Source: an uncultured Acetatifactor sp. (GTDB lineage: Bacteria; Bacillota; Clostridia; Lachnospirales; Lachnospiraceae). Taken from it: DNA of 61,021 nucleotides. The position numbers and the translations under genes are program-made. This document shows, piece after piece, positions 17,067 through 25,364 of this stretch. The DNA lies in contig CAJUIA010000024.1 in assembly GCA_910586485.1 (NCBI GenBank), positions 1 to 61,021 of the forward strand. Direction: 5' to 3'. The notes below the pieces were generated by a model, which searched no databases, was not told where the DNA came from, and worked only from the letters and a program-made list of their open reading frames with translations. The first letter of the stretch is position 1; each line of letters begins with the position of its first letter.

Positions 17067-17924
17067 ATGTTTAATTTGATAAAAATGAATTTTTACAGGC
17101 TGTTTCATCAAAGGTCCTTTTACATTTGTGTGGCGGCTGCCGCACTGACAGGCTGGTTTATGGTTTTCCTGGTCTGGATGACACCGAAGCTTGAGGCGGA
17201 GATTGAGGCCCGTGCAACGGAGGAAGAGGGATTTATAGAAGGCTTTCATGTGGGCTATGCGGGTGAATTGACAGAAGAGTCGGCGCCGGTGCTGGAAATA
17301 TTTAATGTGTCGGATTTTATGGATGAATTTCTTACAGGCGGCATCGGGCTGATTCTGATTTCCGTGTCCGTGCCGCTGATTGTCAATGCGGACCGGAAGC
17401 GGGGATATATCAAAAACCTGGGCGGTCAGATGAAGCCCAGGGGAATGCTGGCATTGGCGAAGCTGCCGGTGATCCTGTTTGACAGTGCAGTTATTTATAT
17501 TACGACATTTTTAAGCTTTGCACTGTTTGGCAGAATTTATTATGCGAAGTATACGCTGGGGGATATTCCTTTATTGTGCAGGACGCTGCTGGTGCAGATG
17601 GTGATTGCTTTGGCTTTCGGGGCCCTGCTCATGGTAATCTGTATGCTGACGCGCAGCGCGGCGGGAGGTATCCTTGCGGGGCTTGCCGTGAGTATGGGGC
17701 TTGTGGATTTTATCTGCGCACAGGTCAACAAGTTTGCGGTGGCTTATCTGGGCGCGCCCATGGAGTTTGACATAGCCAGATATTCGCTGGATTATTATGT
17801 GTCAGAGATCTTTTCTGAGTCTCCGGGCAGTGTGCTTACGGCGGCATTGCTTGTGGGAGCCGTGTACCTTGTACTGGCCTCGGCGGCAGGGTATCTTTTA
17901 ATGGAGAAACGGGACGTAGTATGA
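17067..17924 (+). CDS. ABC-2 type transporter permease
   Basis: A 285-residue integral membrane partner of the preceding ATPase. The first helix is at residues 17-38 (FYICVAAAALTGWFMVFLV). A large external loop follows, then about five helices (LILISVSVPLIVNA, VIYITTFLSFALFG, MVIALAFGALLMVICML, GILAGLAVSMGLVDFI and a final one near VGAVYLVLASAAGYLL). This six-helix plan is that of BcrB/ABC-2 permeases in peptide-resistance exporters. AGAGGG lies just before the ATG at 17067. The downstream kinase gene is separated by 220 bases of hairpins. Confidence 0.85.
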   Translation: MFNLIKMNFYRLFHQRSFYICVAAAALTGWFMVFLVWMTPKLEAEIEARATEEEGFIEGFHVGYAGELTEESAPVLEIFNVSDFMDEFLTGGIGLILISVSVPLIVNADRKRGYIKNLGGQMKPRGMLALAKLPVILFDSAVIYITTFLSFALFGRIYYAKYTLGDIPLLCRTLLVQMVIALAFGALLMVICMLTRSAAGGILAGLAVSMGLVDFICAQVNKFAVAYLGAPMEFDIARYSLDYYVSEIFSESPGSVLTAALLVGAVYLVLASAAGYLLMEKRDVV

Positions 17925-17933
17925 AGGAAATGA

Positions 17934-18077
17934 AGATTTTCTAATTCTGCAAAAAACGCAGACAAAGAAAATCTAAGTCATTCCCTAAAGAACGCAGGCG
18001 GGTAAACTCGCCTTGGTCAGCGTTCTTCCTGGAACTTTAGTTCCATGAACTTTAGTTCCATGAACTTTAGTTTTATG
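17934..18077. repeat. Hairpins and 15-bp tandem repeats between permease and kinase genes
   Basis: AGATTTTCT and AGAAAATCT (17934-17974) enclose a second stem. AAGAACGC...GCGTTCTT (about 17989-18027) forms another hairpin. Then GAACTTTAGTTCCAT repeats in tandem with a 15-bp period (18031-18075, last copy diverged). The first unit is a palindrome, TGGAACT-TT-AGTTCCA. The region may attenuate kinase expression relative to the ABC genes, or bind a regulator. Confidence 0.55.
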
Positions 18078-18144
18078 GGATTGGTTTGTGCCGGCTGTGC
18101 CGGCATGTCTTCACAGAGTTTATGTCTGGGAGGGTAGGCTGATT

Positions 18145-19041
18145 ATGAGAGTTTGGGCGGTGGCAGCCACGGCGGGCTGTATTGTCTGTATGATAATCAT
18201 CATTATGATTCTGCGGCAGATCAGGGAGATCTGCCGCCGTCTGGCGTTTATCAGAAGTCATCATACCAATATGCGGCTGGCCTGGGATACGCCCTTTGGC
18301 CCCATGAAGCGGCTGACAGCGGAAATCAACTTATTTTTAGAAGAAACCGTAGAAAAGCGCCTGGCGCTTGAGCGGGAGAGCAGAGGACTGAAGGATTCCC
18401 TGACGGGCATTTCCCATGACATCCGCACGCCCCTCACCTCCTTAAGCGGCTATTTCCAGCTTCTCACTCAGACGGAGGACCGTGAAGAGCGGCAGCGATA
18501 CTGCGCAGTCATCGGGGCGCGCATCGACAGTCTGGAATCTATGCTGGAAGAGCTGTTTACTTACACAAAGCTCCAAAACAGCGATTATCGGATGGAGATG
18601 GACAGCATGAATTTTACAAAATGTGCCATTGATGCCATGCTGGCGTTTTACGGGCAGTTTACGGAAAAAGGTATCCAGCCTTCGGTAAACATGGAAGAGG
18701 ACGCGGCATATATTTATGGGAACCCGGAGGCGGTGCGCCGGATTTTACAGAATATTATCAGAAACGCATTGGTACACGGTGTGGGCCAGGTATCCGTTGG
18801 GCTGCGGAAGGAGGGAGGCAGCGTGGTGTTTGAATGTGCCAACAGATGCGAAGCGCCGGAAGAAATAGATATAGAAGGGGTATTTCAGAAGTTTTATAAG
18901 GCTGACTCCGCAAGAGCGGAAAGTTCTACGGGTTTGGGCCTTACCATTGCGTGGGAGCTTACGGCCAGGCTGGGGGGAGAGCTGACTGCAAGGCTGGAGG
19001 GCGATGTTTTTTCCGTCAGAGCGGTATTCCCCCTGCTGTAG
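18145..19041 (+). CDS. Sensor histidine kinase of the ABC exporter cluster
   Basis: 298 residues. A single N-terminal membrane helix (about 5-24, VAATAGCIVCMIIIIMIL) with almost no external part puts it in the intramembrane-sensing type often paired with peptide-antibiotic exporters. The HisKA domain has phospho-acceptor His91 (ISHDIRTPLT), and the ATPase domain has the N box (QNIIRNALVHG) and G box (STGLGLTIAWEL). GGGAGGG before the ATG at 18145 supports the start. It probably phosphorylates the regulator at 15283. The stop codon touches the inverted-repeat element that begins at 19041. Confidence 0.88.
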   Translation: MRVWAVAATAGCIVCMIIIIMILRQIREICRRLAFIRSHHTNMRLAWDTPFGPMKRLTAEINLFLEETVEKRLALERESRGLKDSLTGISHDIRTPLTSLSGYFQLLTQTEDREERQRYCAVIGARIDSLESMLEELFTYTKLQNSDYRMEMDSMNFTKCAIDAMLAFYGQFTEKGIQPSVNMEEDAAYIYGNPEAVRRILQNIIRNALVHGVGQVSVGLRKEGGSVVFECANRCEAPEEIDIEGVFQKFYKADSARAESSTGLGLTIAWELTARLGGELTARLEGDVFSVRAVFPLL

Positions 19042-19269
19042 CGGCAGACAGACATGTATCAGTTCAGCCCCGACAACCTGACGGTGCCAGCCGCCCATTA
19101 TTCTCATTCGGACACACTTTCGTTTGAGGCTCGACGTAGCGCTACATAAGCAAGCACAGTACGCTTGCTAAGTACCGACGTCTTGCACAGTCCTCATTGA
19201 GAACAATGGGCGACTGGCACGCGTTATCCGCTTATGGGAGGGCTGAACTGATACATGTCTGTCTGCCGC
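19041..19269. mobile_element. 229-bp MITE-like element with perfect 30-bp inverted ends
   Basis: Bases 19041-19070 are the exact reverse complement of 19240-19269 (30 of 30). A second pair, 19084-19104 against about 19197-19218, matches with two or three changes. The core holds further small palindromes (GCAAGC/GCTTGC, TAGCGCTA). No transposase gene is present. It could be a non-autonomous transposable element or encode one long hairpin RNA. No clear target duplication is visible. It fills most of the gene-free stretch 19042-19386; I see nothing else there beyond the ribosome site of the next gene. Confidence 0.6.
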
Positions 19270-19386
19270 CTGCATCGGGGGATTTGACTTTTACCGTCGG
19301 ATTGTTTATACTTAAGGCAGGCAGTGGGATGATAAGATTCCATGGAGCGGAAGCATGGCAGGCAGTGACAAAAGAGGGGGAACAGG

Positions 19387-20166
19387 ATGGGAAGATATAT
19401 AAAGGACGTTCGGCTGGAACAGCCCATAGATGTAGTCAGCATGGTGATGGACGATTTTATTTACCACAACCGTTTTTCCAGAACCGACTGGAACGGTGAG
19501 ATGGTATTTTATTTAAAGGACCGTCATAAGAAGGAGCGCTACATGAAGTGGGTCTATGTAGACGGGCTGTTTCATGTGGAGGCGTGGCTGAAAAATTCCT
19601 TCGGCGGCGAAACGGACTTAGACGGCGTGGGCGGCGGCGCCAGCAAAAGGGAATTTCGTGCCAGCATAGACGGGCTGATCGAGACCTTGAAGAAAACGGC
19701 GGCCGGCTCCCTTGCAGGAGGGCATATCGGCTCCGATCCCCTTCATCATAACAGCGGTCATGTCGATAATCATGACGTATGGAAAGCAGATACCGGCTGG
19801 CAGCAGAGCGGAGACCGGTCTGCCGGTCAGAGCCGGCAGCAGAGTGCAGGTCAATCGACAGGTCCGTACAGGCAGCAGAGTGCAGGTCAACCGGCTGGTC
19901 AGTATAGCCGGCAGGCGGGTAATGCCGGCCGCTCTACCCATGAGCCGGAGGAAAGGCAGGCCATGCTGTATGCCGTTCTTGCGATGGCAACGGGCTGGTT
20001 TTTTCCGCTGGCCGGTATTATTTTCATTGTGCTGGCCAGGCGGAAGGCGGCGGACAGCTCCAATACAAGAGTGATAAATGTTCTTTGTATTCTGGCGGTT
20101 GTTTTCATGGTGTTTGGTTTTGTGGGCAATATTATGTTCAGCATTCTCTGGAACACGTTTTTTTAA
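19387..20166 (+). CDS. Hypothetical membrane protein with Gln/Ser/Gly repeats
   Basis: A 259-residue protein I do not recognise. The first 100 residues form a folded domain (DDFIYHNRFSRTDW, MKWVYVDGLFHVEAWLK). A hydrophilic linker rich in Gln, Ser and Gly follows, with a near-tandem repeat QQSAGQSTGPYRQQSAGQ. Two C-terminal membrane helices end the protein (AVLAMATGWFFPLAGIIFIVLA and VLCILAVVFMVFGFVGNIMF). The N-terminal domain should face the cytosol. The ATG at 19387 follows GGGGGAACAGG. A transglutaminase-like gene follows after 40 bases and is probably co-transcribed. Confidence 0.65.
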   Translation: MGRYIKDVRLEQPIDVVSMVMDDFIYHNRFSRTDWNGEMVFYLKDRHKKERYMKWVYVDGLFHVEAWLKNSFGGETDLDGVGGGASKREFRASIDGLIETLKKTAAGSLAGGHIGSDPLHHNSGHVDNHDVWKADTGWQQSGDRSAGQSRQQSAGQSTGPYRQQSAGQPAGQYSRQAGNAGRSTHEPEERQAMLYAVLAMATGWFFPLAGIIFIVLARRKAADSSNTRVINVLCILAVVFMVFGFVGNIMFSILWNTFF

Positions 20167-20206
20167 AGCTTTTTGATGCCGCGGGCGCGGCGGAATGAGA
20201 GGAAAC

Positions 20207-21727
20207 ATGAAGCTGGTTAAAAGGATTCTTTTATGTATAGCGGCGCTTTTTACGGCAGGAAGCTTGAGCATCCTGATATGTGCGCTAAATCCATCCCTTA
20301 CGGCGGCGCTTGCGGAGAAGGTGCAGCAGATGCAGGCCGGTCCTGCAAGGCCGGATCAGGAGCAGAGCATTCCCTTTACGCCTGTGGTCCCGGAGGACAG
20401 CGGCGGAGAAAAGTATGTTCTGCCGGACAGCTATCCACAGGAGATTCCCGGAGAAGTAAGCGGACTTACCGGTTATCAGAAGGTTACGGCGGATAATGAG
20501 CAGATCGGCCAGGAAGAGGCTGATAACCTGGGCAATGTTTTAGCGCCCGGAGAGACGGGCGAGGGCCTGAGCTTTCCGTCAGAGTATTATCCTTATTATG
20601 CCATACTGGACAATACCTTAAAGACATTGTATCGTCAGGTTTATGCCAATGCGCTGGTGCTGAATACCTCTTTTACGCCCCAGGTGGCGGTGACGACAGC
20701 GCAGGCAGCCAGCGTGGTGGAGGCGGTATATAACGATCACCCGGAGCTGTTCTGGATGGACGCGGAGTTTGCCTGTAAGTATCTGCGGACGGGAATCTGT
20801 GTGGAGATTACGCTGCAATACAACGAAACGGCAAATGATCTTGAGGCCGCAAAGCAGGATTTTGACGCCTGCGCCGCAGAGATCCTGGCCGGTGCTGCTG
20901 ACTTGGGCAGCGATTATGAAAAGGAGCAGTATATTCACGACGTACTGATGCAGGTTGTGGAATACAGAACGTTACCGTCCATAGATCAGAGCGCGTACAG
21001 CGCCATTGTGCTGGGACAAAGCGTGTGCGCAGGCTATTCAAAGGCCTATCAGTATCTGCTGCAGCAGCTGGGCATTCCCTGTTATTACTGCACGGGGTAT
21101 GCGGGGGAGGATCATGCCTGGAACATTGTGAAGATGGGGAGTCTTTATCGGAATGTGGATGTGACCTGGGATGATACGGAGCCCTCCACTTACGATTATT
21201 ATAATAAGTCCGACAAAGAGTTTGCAAATACCCATGTGCGGACTGACCTGGCGGTGTATCTTCCTGCCTGCGCGGATGTGCCCGCGCCGGAGACAAATGC
21301 AGGCGAGAGCACGGTGGACTCTTATATTAATCCTAACCCGGTTGAGCCGCTGGTATGGCAGAGCAGAGGCAAGCCGTACGAGGAAGAAGAGGTGGAAGAG
21401 AAGAAGAGCGAAGAGGAAATCCGTCAGGAAAATCTGGATAAGGCGGGCATTACGGAGGATCAGGTGCTGGAGACGCTGGATGAGTATTACGGGGATTGCA
21501 AAAAAAAGCTTGAGGAAGCAGGCACCGGTGAAAAACAGTTTGTAAACGTGATACCGGAATCCCTCTGGAATTCGCTGGAGCGTGCCTACAGCAGCGGGAC
21601 TTATAAGACAGGCTACGTAAACGAAGCGTTAAAGAAGCTGGGAGCGGATAATTTTCTGATACAGCTTCAGGTACAGCGTCTGGGCGGCGGTTACTGCAAG
21701 CTGTATCATAATGTTTATACCTATTAA
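20207..21727 (+). CDS. Transglutaminase-like secreted protein
   Basis: 506 residues. An N-terminal hydrophobic segment (about 6-28) serves as signal or anchor and is followed by a Pro/Glu-rich linker. The transglutaminase-like core has the triad Cys274 (SVCAGYSKA), His303 (GEDHAWN) and Asp318 (NVDVTWDD). A charged stretch, EEEEVEEKKSEEE in outline, leads to a C-terminal region of unknown role. In bacteria such proteins can be peptidases or cross-linkers at the cell surface; the activity is unknown here. The start at ATG 20207 follows GAGAGGA; a start at 20195 is possible. A paralogue with the same plan is at 32195. Confidence 0.8.
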   Translation: MKLVKRILLCIAALFTAGSLSILICALNPSLTAALAEKVQQMQAGPARPDQEQSIPFTPVVPEDSGGEKYVLPDSYPQEIPGEVSGLTGYQKVTADNEQIGQEEADNLGNVLAPGETGEGLSFPSEYYPYYAILDNTLKTLYRQVYANALVLNTSFTPQVAVTTAQAASVVEAVYNDHPELFWMDAEFACKYLRTGICVEITLQYNETANDLEAAKQDFDACAAEILAGAADLGSDYEKEQYIHDVLMQVVEYRTLPSIDQSAYSAIVLGQSVCAGYSKAYQYLLQQLGIPCYYCTGYAGEDHAWNIVKMGSLYRNVDVTWDDTEPSTYDYYNKSDKEFANTHVRTDLAVYLPACADVPAPETNAGESTVDSYINPNPVEPLVWQSRGKPYEEEEVEEKKSEEEIRQENLDKAGITEDQVLETLDEYYGDCKKKLEEAGTGEKQFVNVIPESLWNSLERAYSSGTYKTGYVNEALKKLGADNFLIQLQVQRLGGGYCKLYHNVYTY

Positions 21728-21756
21728 AATATAAAGGGGTCAAGCAAACCATCAAA

Positions 21757-21801
21757 ACAGGGAGCTGCGCACAAATTTTAAGTGCGCGGCTCCCTGTTTT
21801 C
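21757..21801. terminator. Bidirectional terminator
   Basis: AAAACAGGGAGCTGCGCAC pairs with GTGCGCGGCTCCCTGTTTT (one mismatch) around AAATTTTAA. It serves the transglutaminase gene on the plus strand and the zinc-ribbon/alpha-galactosidase transcript on the minus strand. Confidence 0.85.
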
Positions 21802-21994
21802 GTCGAACAACGTACAGCCCATTTCTTTAAACTGGCATATTTTGTGCTCCAGCAGTTCGACGGTTATATTCAAATATTCCGCGCTGCAGGAGATGCAGAA
21901 GAAGGAGGCCGCGGCCCGGTTATAGAGCTTTTTGTGAAGCGCAATCTCATCCTGGGTCAGCAGCCTGCCGCATTTTTTACAGTTTTCCGGTTTA
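21778..21994 (-). other. Zinc-ribbon small protein frame without a normal start codon
   Basis: Reading the minus strand just after the alpha-galactosidase gene, one frame gives about 71 codons ending at TAA 21778-21780: KPENCKKCGRLLTQDE, then FFCISCSAEYLN and QFKEMGCTLF. CKKC and CISC form a four-Cys zinc-ribbon pattern, and the frame resembles a small uncharacterised Clostridia protein that I remember only loosely. The in-frame stop upstream is TGA, and between it and the first Cys no ATG, GTG or TTG occurs. Its frame is +1 relative to the alpha-galactosidase frame at the stop. It could be a start-lost remnant, a frameshift product or a sequencing error. Confidence 0.55.
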
Positions 21995-23122
21995 TTTAAC
22001 GATCAGCTCTCCGATCAGAATTTTACATTCATCTACGGCGATGCTGCAGCGGTATCCGTCCCTGTAAACGCCCAATGCTTCTCCCGTTACGGCATCTGTC
22101 AGCTTTAAGGCAATGCCGGATTCCGAATGGATTCCCAGATCGTCAAAGGAAATGCTCATGGTGTTTTCCCAGTCGTTGGCGGCATCCAGATTAAAGAAGC
22201 CCAAGGCGATCCGGTTTCCGCTCATGATTTTTGCCATGGTATAGGTTTTTTCGCCGTTATGGCCTAATAAAAAGGCGGGTCTGCACTCTGGGTCCTGATT
22301 GATGGCAATCAGTCCTTTGCAGAGCAGAGTCTTTTCGCTGACCTCATCCAGACTGCGCAGGTCGGAGCCAATGATCAGCGGGGAGCCCATGAAGGCCCAC
22401 ATGGCAAAATGCTGAAGATACTGGGCGTCGCTGCAGCCGTTTAAGCCCACGTTTCCCTTGCCGTGCATTCCCACAATCAGCATGTCCATGTCATTATAAC
22501 AGCCGGGACCGTTGTTCTCGATGTTTTCTGCCTGGCTTTTGAAAATGTCCTTATAGCTTTTGGGCACGTCGAATATATCTCCGGTGGAGCGGTAGCTGTG
22601 GGCGCCTCTGGAACGCATCCAGCCGGAAGGATTTTCAACACCCCAGTTACATGCGGCCAGAAAAATATCCCTGCCGCTGGCCCGCAGAGCCATGGCCATA
22701 GTCAGGTAAGCGTTTTTGGCGTTGCCGCTGGCGGGGAAATTACAGAAATCATATTTGAGATAATCCACGCCCCACTCCGCAAACTGCCTGGCATCCTCAA
22801 ATTCATGACCGTAGCTGCTGGGATAGCCGGCGCAGGTCATAAAGCCCGCACAGGAGTACATGCCAAATTTCAGGCCTTTGGAATGGACGTAATCGGAAAG
22901 GTATTTCATTCCGTGAGGGAACAGGGCAGGATCAGCCGTCAGCTTTCCGTCAACCCGTTCCTTCAGGGACCAGCAGTCGTCGATAATCACATATTCATAG
23001 CCTGCCTTCTGATAGCCCTTTTCTACGATGACATCCGTCATCTCCATAATCAGTTTTTCGCTGATATTGCTTCCAAAGGTGTTCCATGAGTTCCAGCCCA
23101 TAGGCGTTTTTTGTGCCAGCAT
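21992..23122 (-). CDS. Alpha-galactosidase, GH27 family
   Basis: 376 residues with no signal peptide, so cytosolic. The barrel opens MLAQKTPMGWNSWNTFG, a hallmark of GH27. The nucleophile is Asp125 (YLKYDFC) and the acid/base Asp182 (RSTGDIF). YVIIDDCW (about 44-51) and PGCYNDMDML are further active-site stretches. It releases terminal alpha-galactose from sugars such as raffinose-type oligosaccharides or melibiose; the exact substrate is not shown. The start follows GGGAGG by six bases. No sugar transporter or regulator gene lies next to it. A zinc-ribbon frame begins right at its stop codon. Confidence 0.92.
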   Translation of the reverse strand: MLAQKTPMGWNSWNTFGSNISEKLIMEMTDVIVEKGYQKAGYEYVIIDDCWSLKERVDGKLTADPALFPHGMKYLSDYVHSKGLKFGMYSCAGFMTCAGYPSSYGHEFEDARQFAEWGVDYLKYDFCNFPASGNAKNAYLTMAMALRASGRDIFLAACNWGVENPSGWMRSRGAHSYRSTGDIFDVPKSYKDIFKSQAENIENNGPGCYNDMDMLIVGMHGKGNVGLNGCSDAQYLQHFAMWAFMGSPLIIGSDLRSLDEVSEKTLLCKGLIAINQDPECRPAFLLGHNGEKTYTMAKIMSGNRIALGFFNLDAANDWENTMSISFDDLGIHSESGIALKLTDAVTGEALGVYRDGYRCSIAVDECKILIGELIVK

Positions 23123-23217
23123 ATTGTATCCTCCCTTTTCACAAATGTAGTTTTTAAGCCTGTCTTACGTTCTATTGGATATTATAAGCTTTAGATCAAC
23201 ACCTGGCAATACTTTTC

Positions 23218-23278
23218 GGCATTTAAAAACACCGTTCCCCGGAGGAATCAGAAGCCGGGAAGCGGTGTTTTAAATGCC
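23218..23278. terminator. Long hairpin between grcA and the alpha-galactosidase gene
   Basis: GGCATTTAAAAACACCG and the following CCCCGG pair with CCGGGAAGCGGTGTTTTAAATGCC, giving a near-perfect stem of about 24 bp with an 11-base loop. It lies downstream of grcA on the minus strand. It probably ends or stabilises the short grcA message. Confidence 0.65.
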
Positions 23279-23366
23279 AGGTCCGTGCAGAGGATATGCC
23301 GCTAAAGCGGCGCACGGGCCGGGTGGTCATGATGAGACAAGCCAAAAGGCAAGCCTGATATTTGAC

Positions 23367-23609
23367 CTACAGCCCTTCGTGGAAGGTACGGCTGATAACG
23401 TCAGCCTGCTGTTCGGGAGTCAGCTTAATAAAGTTTACGGCATATCCGCTGACCCGAATGGTCAACTGAGGATAGTTTTCAGGATGCTTTTGCGCGTCCA
23501 GCAGCGTATCCCTGTTTAATACATTGACATTTAAGTGGTGTCCGCCCTTTGTGGCATATCCGTCCAGAAGATTTACAAGATTGTCAACCTGTGCTGTGCT
23601 TGTGCTCAT
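23367..23609 (-). CDS. grcA: Autonomous glycyl radical cofactor GrcA-like protein
   Basis: An 80-residue protein matching the last part of pyruvate formate-lyase. The radical site is Gly55 in RVSGYAV, preceded by HPENYPQLTI and followed by NFIKLTPEQQADV. Proteins of this type replace the radical domain of pyruvate formate-lyase after oxygen has cut the enzyme, restoring activity. The need for an activating enzyme is known for the family, but no pflA or pflB is in this window. GGAGG precedes the start. The N-terminal 25 residues differ from the E. coli protein and are short. Confidence 0.85.
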   Translation of the reverse strand: MSTSTAQVDNLVNLLDGYATKGGHHLNVNVLNRDTLLDAQKHPENYPQLTIRVSGYAVNFIKLTPEQQADVISRTFHEGL

Positions 23610-23752
23610 ATTGATACCTCCATTTAATTATTTAATAATAGTAACGATTACTATTTTTTATAAAATCAGAGTACCACTTTTTCTTCTATTTGTCTAGAGG
23701 ATTTTTAAAAAATCATGTTTTTTTCGCGGTACAAAAGTTAAAAAGAAAACAG

Positions 23753-23780
23753 GAATATCCGGTCATTAATTTCATATATT
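23753..23780 (+). promoter_or_regulatory. Probable sigma-E promoter of the spoIIIA operon
   Basis: GAATATC at 23753-23759 and CATATATT at 23773-23780, with 13 bases between, fit the mother-cell sigma-E pattern (KMATATT, 13-14 bp, CATACAHT). spoIIIA is known to be sigma-E-dependent in Bacillus. Confidence 0.55.
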
Positions 23781-23834
23781 GGAGAAAGAAGGACAAAGCG
23801 TATGCTTGTCAGGGCACGTAAGGGAGGGATGGAG

Positions 23835-24779
23835 ATGGGAACGGAAAATTCAATTTTGCAGCTTTTTCCGGCAGGGAAGAGAGCTTTCTGGGAATATACA
23901 TCTGCACATCAGAAATATGTCCGCGAGATCCGGCTGCGGGCAGACCGCCCCATCGTAGTCTACATAGACGGAAAGGAAGTTTTTCTGGATCGGGAAGGGC
24001 GTTTTACCAAGTGCCTGCAGGAGGCGAAGGCCATTTCGGCAAAGGAGCTGACAGAGCTGCTGGAGCATATCTGTCATTATTCCCTGTATGCTTTTGAGGA
24101 TGAGCTGCGGCAGGGGTTTTTGACCGTGGGCGGCGGCCACAGGGTGGGAGTTGCGGGACAAGCCGTAACGGAAGACGGAAAGAGCCTGCGGACGATCAAA
24201 AACATATCCTGTTTAAATATCCGGATTTCCCATGAGATCAAGGGGGCGGCAGATGGTGTGCTTCCGCGTATGTACAGCCTGGGAGCATTAAAAAGTACCC
24301 TGATCATTTCACCGCCGGGGTGCGGAAAGACTACCCTTCTTCGGGATCTGGTGAGGCAGGTGTCCGATGGAAATGCCTGGGGCAGGGGCATGACGGTGGG
24401 GGTGGTGGATGAGCGCTCGGAAATTGCCGGCTCCTTTTGCGGCAAACCCCAGAATGACGTAGGCATGAGAACGGATGTGCTGGATGCCTGTCCAAAAAGT
24501 CTTGGTATGATGATGCTTCTGCGGTCCATGTCCCCGGAGGTCATTGCCATCGACGAATTGGGCAACAGAGAAGAGCTGGAGGCGCTTGCTCAGGCCGCCG
24601 CCTGCGGCTGCAGGATATTGGCCACGGCTCACGGGGAGAGCAAGGAGGACGTGACAGCCAGATTTGATGTGCCAGGGGCGCTTTGGCGGCAGCTGTTTGG
24701 AATGGTGATCCTTTTGGGGAAAGAAAACGGAAACTGTGTGGTGAAGCGGATGATAGAGGGAGGGGAAGTGGATGCTTAA
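23835..24779 (+). CDS. spoIIIAA: Stage III sporulation protein AA
   Basis: A 314-residue secretion-type ATPase. It powers the SpoIIIA-SpoIIQ channel that joins mother cell and forespore after engulfment. Walker A is SPPGCGKTTLL (about residue 155), Walker B the stretch EVIAIDELGN, and the His-containing switch TAHGES. The N-terminal part (REIRLRADRPIVVYIDG) is typical of the family. The start at ATG 23835 fits GGGAGG with seven bases spacing; ATG 23829 is too close. It is the first gene of an eight-gene operon and overlaps spoIIIAB by eight bases. Confidence 0.95.
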   Translation: MGTENSILQLFPAGKRAFWEYTSAHQKYVREIRLRADRPIVVYIDGKEVFLDREGRFTKCLQEAKAISAKELTELLEHICHYSLYAFEDELRQGFLTVGGGHRVGVAGQAVTEDGKSLRTIKNISCLNIRISHEIKGAADGVLPRMYSLGALKSTLIISPPGCGKTTLLRDLVRQVSDGNAWGRGMTVGVVDERSEIAGSFCGKPQNDVGMRTDVLDACPKSLGMMMLLRSMSPEVIAIDELGNREELEALAQAAACGCRILATAHGESKEDVTARFDVPGALWRQLFGMVILLGKENGNCVVKRMIEGGEVDA

Positions 24780-25290
24780 GCTGACGGGCGCCTGCATGAT
24801 TCTGGCCGGCTGCTCCGGTCTGGGATTTTGGTATAAGCGGCAGTTTGCGGGCAGGGTCAGGGCTCTGCGGCAGCTTTGTGATACCTTAAGCCTGTTTGCC
24901 AGCGAGATCCGTTATGGCAGAGGAACCCTGCCGGAATGCTGCGAGCATGTGGCGGAGAGGATGTCCGGTGCTTATGGAGCGGCGCTTAAGAGAACTGCAG
25001 ACAGAATGGGGGAAAATACGGGGGAAAGCTTTGCGGAGATTTTTCGGGAATGTATGGAAATGCCCTTAGGGGAAATGCCGCTGAAGGATGAGGATCGGGA
25101 AGAGTTTCTGCGTTTTCTGTCTGCAGGAACCTTTGGCGACGGCGGGATGCAGCTGGGCCTGATCGAGCAGAGCAGGGAGCAGCTGGAGATAAGGGCGGCA
25201 GCCTTAGAACGGGAGAATGCGGGGAAATGCAGGGTGGCGGTAGGGCTCGGTACGATGGGAGGGCTGATGCTTATTCTCATATTGTGTTGA
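24772..25290 (+). CDS. spoIIIAB: Stage III sporulation protein AB
   Basis: 172 residues. An N-terminal membrane helix (about 5-22, GACMILAGCSGLGFWY) and a C-terminal helix (VAVGLGTMGGLMLILIL) flank a helical cytosolic domain that resembles GspF-type platform proteins. It is a membrane part of the sporulation channel and probably couples the SpoIIIAA ATPase to it. The start overlaps the end of spoIIIAA, so translation is coupled. FASEIRYGRGTLPE is a recognisable family stretch. Confidence 0.92.
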   Translation: MLKLTGACMILAGCSGLGFWYKRQFAGRVRALRQLCDTLSLFASEIRYGRGTLPECCEHVAERMSGAYGAALKRTADRMGENTGESFAEIFRECMEMPLGEMPLKDEDREEFLRFLSAGTFGDGGMQLGLIEQSREQLEIRAAALERENAGKCRVAVGLGTMGGLMLILILC

Positions 25291-25364
25291 CTTTTATCGT
25301 TAAAATATTTGAAATCATGACCATGGTTGAAAGCGGTCGGTAGAAAGATGGGATACGAATAGTT

